From: Pseudomonas gingeri
GTDB lineage: Bacteria; Pseudomonadota; Gammaproteobacteria; Pseudomonadales; Pseudomonadaceae
DNA length: 64,000 nucleotides
Direction of reading: 5' to 3'
Assembly (NCBI RefSeq): GCF_013386165.1
Contig: NZ_JACAOS010000018.1
Location: 256,683-320,682 of the forward strand
The notes beneath the pieces are model-generated. The model saw only the letters and a list, made by a program, of their open reading frames with translations. It ran no database searches and was not told where the DNA came from. Position 1 is the stretch's first letter; each line of letters begins with the position of its first letter. This document shows, piece by piece, positions 59,301-64,000 of the stretch. Both the position numbers and the translations under genes were made by a program.

Positions 59301-61582
59301 CCGCAGTTGAGCGGATCCAGCCCGCCACGCTCGGTGATCAGGAAACAGTTGGACAGCGTGTGCGGCGGCGCCTGCTCGGTGGCTTTCAGGGCGAGACTGA
59401 AGACATCCGGGATAAATCCCCGCAAGCCTTTGCGCCCTTCACTGTCCGGGCTGTCGAGGACCGTTTCGAGCAGTTCCCGGGCGCGGTCGTCCAGGGTGCC
59501 TGTCAGCACGCGTTGTTGTGCTTCATGGCGCAATCCCTGATTCATGGCCTTGTTTATCAGTGGAGTGAGTTGGGAGTAGATCGAGCGATGCTGGCGCAGA
59601 AAGCGTGGCAGGAAATCCACCCGCGCGGCGTCGACGAGCGCATTGGCGGTGGCCATGTCCAGAGTGGCAATCCTTGACCAGCTACCGGCCTGACCGCGGC
59701 TGAACAGGCCGTTGTTGGTACTTTGCGCCAGTGGCAGGACCAGGCCGACCGAGCGTTCCAGCAGATGTTCGGCCAGGCTGATCGAGGTGGTCGGCTGGAG
59801 CGTCTGCGGTTCGTCGGAGGCGTTCTTGTACTGGTTGAGGTAGATGTTCGCCGCGTCCAGGTCTGTCCGCTTTGCATTGAGCAACTCATCGTGCAGCGCG
59901 CTTTGTGCGAAGGTCAGGAGATCAGGACGTTTGGCCAGCTCGCTGGCGAGACGGGCTTTCAAGGTGCTGAGCGCGTGCCTCTGCTCACTGGCGCTGGCCG
60001 GCGTTGTGGTCGGGGACGCGGGCGCCGGGCGCAGGGTTGTCGGCTGGGTATGGGCGTCCGCCGACAGGTCCAGGCGGGTGCTCCAGCGTTCGCGGGTATC
60101 GAGCGATTGCAGTTTCCTGCTGATCATCGCGCGTACATCCAGGGCGACATCCAGGGCCGCGCCGAGCGCCAGTTGTCCGTTGCTCCTGCGGTAGCGGGCC
60201 AGTACGTAGTCGATGTTTTCCAGTTGCTTGCTGATAACGGCTTCGAGGCGGTTTTCGAACAATGGTTGAGGCAGGACGGCTTGCGGCGTGACCAGTGCGG
60301 GGAGTTGTTGCAGGTCGCCGAGTTCGCCCAGCGAAAGGGGTTGCGCCAGTGCATCAGTGCTGCCGTCGTTGCGCAACTCCCGCAGCAGGTCTGCGTCCAG
60401 GGCTTCCTGGTCGTTGAGCGGCGTGAGCCGGTCGTAGGCATAGACAAACAATGAAGCAGGATTGACGGACTCATCGCTGGCCACGAACGCATTGGCGAGT
60501 TCAGCCTGGGAGGGCTTGGTGGTGGCGTAGCCCAGGCTCCTGACGCGGGTCCGGAGCAGTCGCGCCGGCCTGTGTGGGTAGAGGCCGGCCAGCCAGTGGT
60601 GGGTCCTGGGGCTGATGCTGTCCCATTGCAGTTGTTTGAACAGCTCGGCTCGCCAGCAGCTTCCCATGACTTCGCTGAAGAACCAACGACGGGAGTGGCC
60701 GCTGTCCAGCAGGCCGTTCCAGTAGCTTTGCAACTCGCTGTGAAGGCGCATTTTCAGGGTGCCGGAGATGTTCGCGATGGCGCGTTCCCAAGACTCGGTG
60801 TCGCTGGGCGCGGCGCTGTATCCGGGTGCGCTGAACGTGCGGGTCTGGCCGGCGGGCCAGGTTTGCGTGAGGTAGTGCGCCAGCAGCATGTCGGCCAGGG
60901 ATTGCACGTCGACTCGCCGGCTTTGCGGCGAATCACTGTTGTTTCGCGTCTCGCTCACGTAGCGGCTGACGTTGACGCTCGCCAGGTTGACCCCGGCAAA
61001 CCGTCGACCCAGTTCGTCGCCGAGCATCTTGCCGAGCAGGGCCGCGAGGGTCGGCAGTTTCAACAGTTCCTCGTTCAAGGCCTGTAAGTTCTGGTGTTGC
61101 TGCTGATCGATGGATCGGCGCCGGTCGAGGAACACGGCCCCGTCGATGGGCTCGGTCTTGAGCCAGATATGGTTGTCGAAGCGGATTCGGCTCTTGATCG
61201 CGAGTGCCACGAAGCACAGCAGTTCGTCGCGTTGCGTTGTGTTGCTCAAGCGGCTCAGCACGGCATGGTTGGCCCCGTTTCGGGTGTCGAAATGTTCCAG
61301 GCCGAAAGCCGGGCTGTAGAGATACGAGCAGTCTTCTGTGGCCGGACTCATCAGGAACGCCCCCGCCAGATCCACGGGCACGATGCCGGGGGCACCGATC
61401 AAGAGTCGTTCCACGGTCATCGGGTCATCGAGTGCTTGGCGGGCATCCTGAGTAGGAAGAAAGACGTTTCTCAGCCAGTTGCGATCGGCCATGGAAATGT
61501 CCTGCGCTTGTTCCCGGGCATTGGGGCTGTCGCGCAGTTCCAGGACTTCGGAGAACTCGTAGGGAAATGAGTCGGTGGTCAT
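56366..61582 (-). CDS. Giant DUF6543 (dermonecrotic toxin domain) protein with C-terminal HELSH metallopeptidase
   Basis: 1738 residues from the ATG at 61582, which has GAAGG upstream like its paralogue; the frame is open 23 codons further. Residues 1-1400 share DUF6543-type blocks with the downstream protein (RNWLRNVFLPTQDARQALDD, FLITERGGLDPLNCGRALLW, RRWRIVTDQEPGPWL). The C-terminal 330 residues hold a predicted zinc peptidase with HELSH at about 1593 and FNTVDIAYLDAFRPFYDLLD after it. A proline-rich linker (PPVPAPAPTPTPPTP) lies near 1290. It is probably a large protein toxin acting on host or competitor cells. There are no secretion genes in the window. Confidence 0.85.
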   Translation of the reverse strand: MTTDSFPYEFSEVLELRDSPNAREQAQDISMADRNWLRNVFLPTQDARQALDDPMTVERLLIGAPGIVPVDLAGAFLMSPATEDCSYLYSPAFGLEHFDTRNGANHAVLSRLSNTTQRDELLCFVALAIKSRIRFDNHIWLKTEPIDGAVFLDRRRSIDQQQHQNLQALNEELLKLPTLAALLGKMLGDELGRRFAGVNLASVNVSRYVSETRNNSDSPQSRRVDVQSLADMLLAHYLTQTWPAGQTRTFSAPGYSAAPSDTESWERAIANISGTLKMRLHSELQSYWNGLLDSGHSRRWFFSEVMGSCWRAELFKQLQWDSISPRTHHWLAGLYPHRPARLLRTRVRSLGYATTKPSQAELANAFVASDESVNPASLFVYAYDRLTPLNDQEALDADLLRELRNDGSTDALAQPLSLGELGDLQQLPALVTPQAVLPQPLFENRLEAVISKQLENIDYVLARYRRSNGQLALGAALDVALDVRAMISRKLQSLDTRERWSTRLDLSADAHTQPTTLRPAPASPTTTPASASEQRHALSTLKARLASELAKRPDLLTFAQSALHDELLNAKRTDLDAANIYLNQYKNASDEPQTLQPTTSISLAEHLLERSVGLVLPLAQSTNNGLFSRGQAGSWSRIATLDMATANALVDAARVDFLPRFLRQHRSIYSQLTPLINKAMNQGLRHEAQQRVLTGTLDDRARELLETVLDSPDSEGRKGLRGFIPDVFSLALKATEQAPPHTLSNCFLITERGGLDPLNCGRALLWTPAGGLEAFDSLPRAEDELKRRLRTPVQCLSLLENLITEAPHASFAANNHRDGMSIGFERIRNNFLTERIDSLVDKALGDIAEAARAQLPAASLQGQVQSCLLRHASLPHLEKALQATRHSRLHSALPGWLANARADEQLALAELLDRHRQHVDTPIDYHHDIPDIRAFARAKIAGLLNRDFPALGLNPDDVHLSVSGPPAQSTHTQTLTDYALRHFDEIDGAATTLTGAEQLAEGLTVAHLNTLIKEANLGTHYAALLDSHLSHSEKRVPERQHLFSRHLVWQSLEHALRQYLQQSLSAQAHGLIRHLFSMPDGVARLPLAGSDIIVRPLELLRQARKSADQALGLYLIGRSDSLGAQVLFSPYGARPAFREFDNESLFMSELGRSGSLRQLVLGRLSSSVRQFYSEQVFSTRTVSLLWNTIKGNFLTRLYNDMTALLKDQLGLQGTQGQQSAWNTVVHLLGNQLHQDTRFMLGRLRMPWLIWQTLPQFKDAADNAWHGRWAVAMEEFTSALAQLALARKVPTAGTHVGLAPPVPAPAPTPTPPTPIESPFPAAPGWADMHLTREQQERLLGYEVRDIALNDLEHDAALGIHTDPGTQRQYAAVRGRVFQVRFEDRRWRIVTDQEPGPWLRKGAQDQWDMDLKGRLLGGGDGNRLLDHINTRQTLNREIKVLATGMKAIKHLYPDKARRIKQAHALTLTYLRNARKRLQSLTAGTRLDSQRQLYLQEFFGLRTISRGLNQRISKMLDKLVRELLSPARSPDLSELYVLGASRRPEWMCAAFVVECDRTRSIYLNELFFEPRLEAYSPLRPRTFNGLLHNMASILLHELSHLVFNTVDIAYLDAFRPFYDLLDTRTRDGCEQQEALKELQETALSLRTPTEQLFRLEDEVTGTWHDIEDEPYKRVLALTRCSDLQGARQKFRDDEARRIDIILANADSVALMINYLGRPTEFYPIFTGNPRQTPGATPASTI

Positions 61583-61748
61583 GGTTTTTGCCTTCGTTCG
61601 TACTGACGAACCGCAGGGCGCTGGCAGGCCAGGCTTTGCGGAGAATGGCAAAAACGCTATCGAGTGGCGGGGGGCAGGGGTGGTAGATAGTGCTTCGGCA
61701 GGCGTGTCCCTTGTCGGCGCGACAAGGGACCGTTCGCGCCGGGGTTGA

Positions 61749-62069
61749 TCAGTTACGACGGCCCAGCAGCAGGCCGACCACCAGGCCGAAACCGGCGGAA
61801 ATCGCCACGGTCTGCCATGGGTGACCGCCGATATAGGTTTCGGTCGCCTCGACCACCGGCTTGGTGCTTTCGCGTACGTGGGTCACCGAGTCCAGTGCTT
61901 GCTTGAGCTTCTGGCTGACCTGGGTGCGCAGGCTCTCGCCGTCCTCGCCCACCAGCGAGGCGCTGTCCTTGAGCAGTTTTTCCGACTCCTGGATCAACGC
62001 TTGCAACTCGCTGAAGGCCTGGTCCTTGATCTGGTCATTGGCGGCTTGTGCGGCGGATTTGCGGGCCAT
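61749..62069 (-). CDS. DUF883-family (ElaB/YqjD-like) membrane-anchored protein
   Basis: 106 residues: a long amphipathic helix (SELQALIQESEKLLKDSASL) and a C-terminal membrane helix with glycine repeats ending in an arginine anchor (AISAGFGLVVGLLLGRRN). In E. coli, ElaB/YqjD bind ribosomes at the inner membrane in stationary phase. AAGGAAG precedes the ATG. Monocistronic. Confidence 0.9.
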   Translation of the reverse strand: MARKSAAQAANDQIKDQAFSELQALIQESEKLLKDSASLVGEDGESLRTQVSQKLKQALDSVTHVRESTKPVVEATETYIGGHPWQTVAISAGFGLVVGLLLGRRN

Positions 62070-62234
62070 GGAATCTTCCTTTCAAGTGAGTGATGAGATG
62101 AATCATGTGAGTCGGCCAAGGCGGTGAAAGTTGCAAATTTTTCTGTTGTGGCCCGGGTTCGAGCCAAAATCCTCGGCAGGATATTTCCATCGGCGGTGTA
62201 AGATACACGCCTATTTACACCGCAGGATTTTCCA

Positions 62235-62489
62235 ATGAGCTTCAATCTGGCTAACAAGTCCCTGGCTGAGCGTGCTGCCCTCGAGGATGAGAAGTCCCGG
62301 CTGTTCGACCTCTGGCAGAGCAACCTGGGCAAGTCCAAGGGTGAGGCCGCGCGCCTGTTCGGCGAGCGCGCCAAGCGCAAGGGCAAGTGGGCAGAGTGGG
62401 TGCGCTCGGAACTCGACACCCTGTCGCCGCCGGAATACACCAGCATGGTGCGCAGTGAGGTCAATCGCCTGATGGCGGCGGCCAAGTAA
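62235..62489 (+). CDS. Small conserved helical protein of unknown function
   Basis: 84 residues (MSFNLANKSLAERAALEDEK onward), charged and helical, with SKGEAARLFGERAKRKGKWAE, which could contact nucleic acid or form coiled coil. I recognise it as a Pseudomonas conserved protein but no function is known. AGGA lies upstream (GCAGGATTTTCCA). It ends 9 bases from the convergent Gre-family gene. Confidence 0.75.
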   Translation: MSFNLANKSLAERAALEDEKSRLFDLWQSNLGKSKGEAARLFGERAKRKGKWAEWVRSELDTLSPPEYTSMVRSEVNRLMAAAK

Positions 62490-62498
62490 CCCCAGCCT

Positions 62499-62981
62499 TC
62501 ACTCGACCCGGATGATGCTATAGCGCTGGGCGACAGCACCGACCTTGATCGCCACGTCGTCGCCTTCCTGCTTGCCCAGCAGGGCACTGCCCAGGGGCGA
62601 GCGCGGGCTGATGACGGTGATCAGCTGGCCCGCGCTCTCGACCTTGAGCCCGGCGGCATCGGGAGCCAGGAACAGCCATTGTTCACTGCCGTTCTCGGCT
62701 TCGAGGGCCAGCAGCGCGCCCAACTGGATACCGCTCTGCTCGTCATGGGGACGCAGGATCAGCTCCCGACAGCGCTTGATGGCCTGGCGGATTTCTTCCA
62801 TGCGCCGGGCTTGTCCGGTGGCCAGGTACGAAGCCTCCAGGCCCAGTGTATCGTATTTGTTCTCGGCGACGTTTTCCTCGTCGGTCGCGGTTTCGTAGGC
62901 GGTCTGGGCCGCGCGCTGCAAGACGTCGAGATCGATGTCCAGCCGTTCGAGAAGCCGTTGATGCACGGCGTATTTGTCCAT
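62499..62981 (-). CDS. GreA/GreB-family transcription factor
   Basis: 160 residues. The N-terminal coiled coil (RLDIDLDVLQRAAQTAYETA) with acidic tip residues (TDEENVAENKYD) and the C-terminal FKBP-like domain (GQLITVISPRSPLGSALLGK) match the Gre fold. Proteins of this type bind the RNA polymerase secondary channel; this short relative may be a Gre/Rnk-like modulator rather than a canonical cleavage factor. The ATG at 62981 was chosen; GTG at 62984 and TTG at 62999 (overlapping the previous stop) are alternatives. It follows the upstream gene by 14 bases. Confidence 0.8.
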   Translation of the reverse strand: MDKYAVHQRLLERLDIDLDVLQRAAQTAYETATDEENVAENKYDTLGLEASYLATGQARRMEEIRQAIKRCRELILRPHDEQSGIQLGALLALEAENGSEQWLFLAPDAAGLKVESAGQLITVISPRSPLGSALLGKQEGDDVAIKVGAVAQRYSIIRVE

Positions 62982-62995
62982 CACGATGATGTCGC

Positions 62996-63412
62996 TCAAT
63001 TGCAGAACTGCAGCACGTTGGCCCGGCTCTTGTCAGTGGGCGCCGTCTGGTCCTGTTGCAGCCAGAACTGGCACTTGGGGTTGGACAGGTTGCGGTAGCT
63101 GCTGCGGGCCTGTTCCAGGCGCTGCTGTTCTTCGTTTTTGGAGAGGTTCTGTTTGTACTGCTCGAACATCTGCGTCGAATCGCCACCGCTTTGCGGCGCG
63201 GGGGCGATCACGGCAGGGGCCGGGTTGCTCAACTGACGGGCGGCCTCGGCCAGCGGGGCCAAGGGCTGCGGGACAAAGATCCGTGCCACCACCCAGGCGG
63301 TCAGGGCCAGGGCCATGACCCCCAACCAGATGCCCAGGGCGATACTGGCGGTCAATTGCAGAGGGTTGAGGGTGACATAAATGGGGCGACGCGCTTGTCG
63401 GCGGTAAGGCAT
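62996..63412 (-). CDS. Single-pass membrane protein of unknown function
   Basis: 138 residues: a basic N-terminus (MPYRRQARRPIYVTLNPLQL), one membrane helix (ASIALGIWLGVMALALTAWV) and a periplasmic helical region ending in a cysteine-bearing tail (SNPKCQFWLQQDQ ... NVLQFCN) that could form a disulfide. AGGAGG lies 6 bases before the ATG. It is upstream of the Gre-like gene with which it is probably co-transcribed. Confidence 0.8.
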   Translation of the reverse strand: MPYRRQARRPIYVTLNPLQLTASIALGIWLGVMALALTAWVVARIFVPQPLAPLAEAARQLSNPAPAVIAPAPQSGGDSTQMFEQYKQNLSKNEEQQRLEQARSSYRNLSNPKCQFWLQQDQTAPTDKSRANVLQFCN

Positions 63413-63537
63413 GGTGACCTCCTGGCAGGGCGATTTGGCACAAAGGGCAATTGTCCCATGAAGATTAATCGACATCGGCTCTTCTGCGCGCGCAGATTTA
63501 TGCGGACAATCGGCGCTTTTGCCAAACGGAGCCCGGA

Positions 63538-64000
63538 ATGAAGGCCACCTGGGATATTTTCTGCACGGTTGTGGATAACTTTGGCGATATCGGGGTGACC
63601 TGGCGCCTGGCCCGGCAACTGGCCGCTGAACACGACTGTGCCGTGCGACTGTGGGTCGATGACCTGCGGGCCTTCGAGCATCTGTGCCCGGCGATTGATG
63701 TCGGGCTCGAACGGCAATCGCAGCGAGGGGTCGAAGTCTGCCGTTGGTCGACGCCCTGGTCGCCGGTGTCGGCGGCGGATGTGGTGATCGGCGCCTTCGC
63801 CTGCAGCTTGCCCCATGAATATATGGAAGCCATGGCGCAGCGGGAGAAGACGCCGTTGTGGCTCAATCTCGACTACCTGAGCGCCGAGGACTGGATCGTC
63901 GGCTGCCACGGGCTGCCGTCGGTCAAGTTCAAGCAGGTGCAGAAATTCTTCTTTTTCCCGGGTTTCCAGGTCGGGACCGGTGGCCTGCTGCGTGAGGCCG
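63538..64000 (+). CDS. earP: EF-P arginine rhamnosyltransferase EarP (5' part, cut by window edge)
   Basis: The first 154 residues are present. The start MKATWDIFCTVVDNFGDIGV carries the two conserved aspartates of EarP (in DNFGD), and ADVVIGAFACSLPHEYMEAM plus LDYLSAEDWIVGCHGLPSV are typical. EarP transfers rhamnose from dTDP-rhamnose to Arg32 of elongation factor P, letting EF-P relieve polyproline stalls. efp is expected just past the window. GGAG lies about 9 bases upstream. Confidence 0.93.
   Translation, partial: MKATWDIFCTVVDNFGDIGVTWRLARQLAAEHDCAVRLWVDDLRAFEHLCPAIDVGLERQSQRGVEVCRWSTPWSPVSAADVVIGAFACSLPHEYMEAMAQREKTPLWLNLDYLSAEDWIVGCHGLPSVKFKQVQKFFFFPGFQVGTGGLLREA

Noticed and set aside
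1..64000. CRISPR arrays, complete insertion sequences, prophage genes, rRNA operons
   Set aside because: I looked for spaced repeats, transposase motifs, phage structural genes and rRNA sequence and found none.

Overview
The window looks like chromosomal DNA of a fluorescent-group Pseudomonas. The evidence is the high GC content with strong GC3 bias, gamma-proteobacterial Pseudomonas-type gene families (DUF1652, DUF1543, EarP, paired DUF4398 lipoproteins, the alpha-E/ATP-grasp/transglutaminase trio, DUF6543 giant proteins) and several Pseudomonas-style REP/REPIN repeats. This assignment is from recognition only; no database search was possible.

Layout. (1) 1-8.3 kb, assimilatory nitrate metabolism: a truncated NasS-like nitrate sensor and a nitrate reductase fused to a flavodoxin/FNR module (nasA) on the minus strand, divergent from nirBD on the plus strand. 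The 840-base intergenic region holds two good sigma-54 promoters, a REPIN, two ANTAR-type hexaloop hairpins and two terminators abutting the two coding regions. This fits NtrC/RpoN activation plus NasS/NasT antitermination acting on both arms. (2) 8.3-12.3 kb, electron transfer flavoprotein (etfBA) divergent from ETF-quinone oxidoreductase, with a PsrA-type operator and two striking palindromes between them. (3) 12.3-18.6 kb, envelope proteins (solute-binding protein, two DUF4398 lipoproteins, one with OmpA), a MocR-type regulator, small conserved proteins and rraB. (4) 18.8-22 kb, the circularly permuted ATP-grasp / alpha-E / transglutaminase operon. (5) 22-27.6 kb, a cytochrome c with a rhodanese partner, an amidotransferase, corA, an acyltransferase and a crotonase, interspersed with REPINs. 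(6) 27.8-29.4 kb, tRNA-Ser(GGA) followed by a short accessory segment with a stand-alone endonuclease and an unknown small gene, possibly a toxin/immunity pair. (7) 29.4-34 kb, a LysR regulator divergent from an alpha/beta hydrolase-SDR-old-yellow-enzyme-GST operon. (8) 34-39 kb, a large hybrid histidine kinase co-transcribed with a REC-GGDEF diguanylate cyclase. (9) 39-51 kb, transporters, LysR regulators (one with a 27-base palindrome at its start), DUF genes, a HAD phosphatase, an SDR and a DpkA-type reductase. (10) 51-61.6 kb, tandem paralogous giant DUF6543 (dermonecrotic-toxin-domain) proteins with an HELSH metallopeptidase module, fused in one copy and split into its own gene in the other. 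(11) 61.7-64 kb, conserved small proteins, a Gre-family factor and the start of earP.

Most interesting to follow up: the doubly attenuated divergent nas/nir control region, the fused-versus-split giant toxin locus with an aspzincin-like motif, and the tRNA-linked nuclease gene pair.
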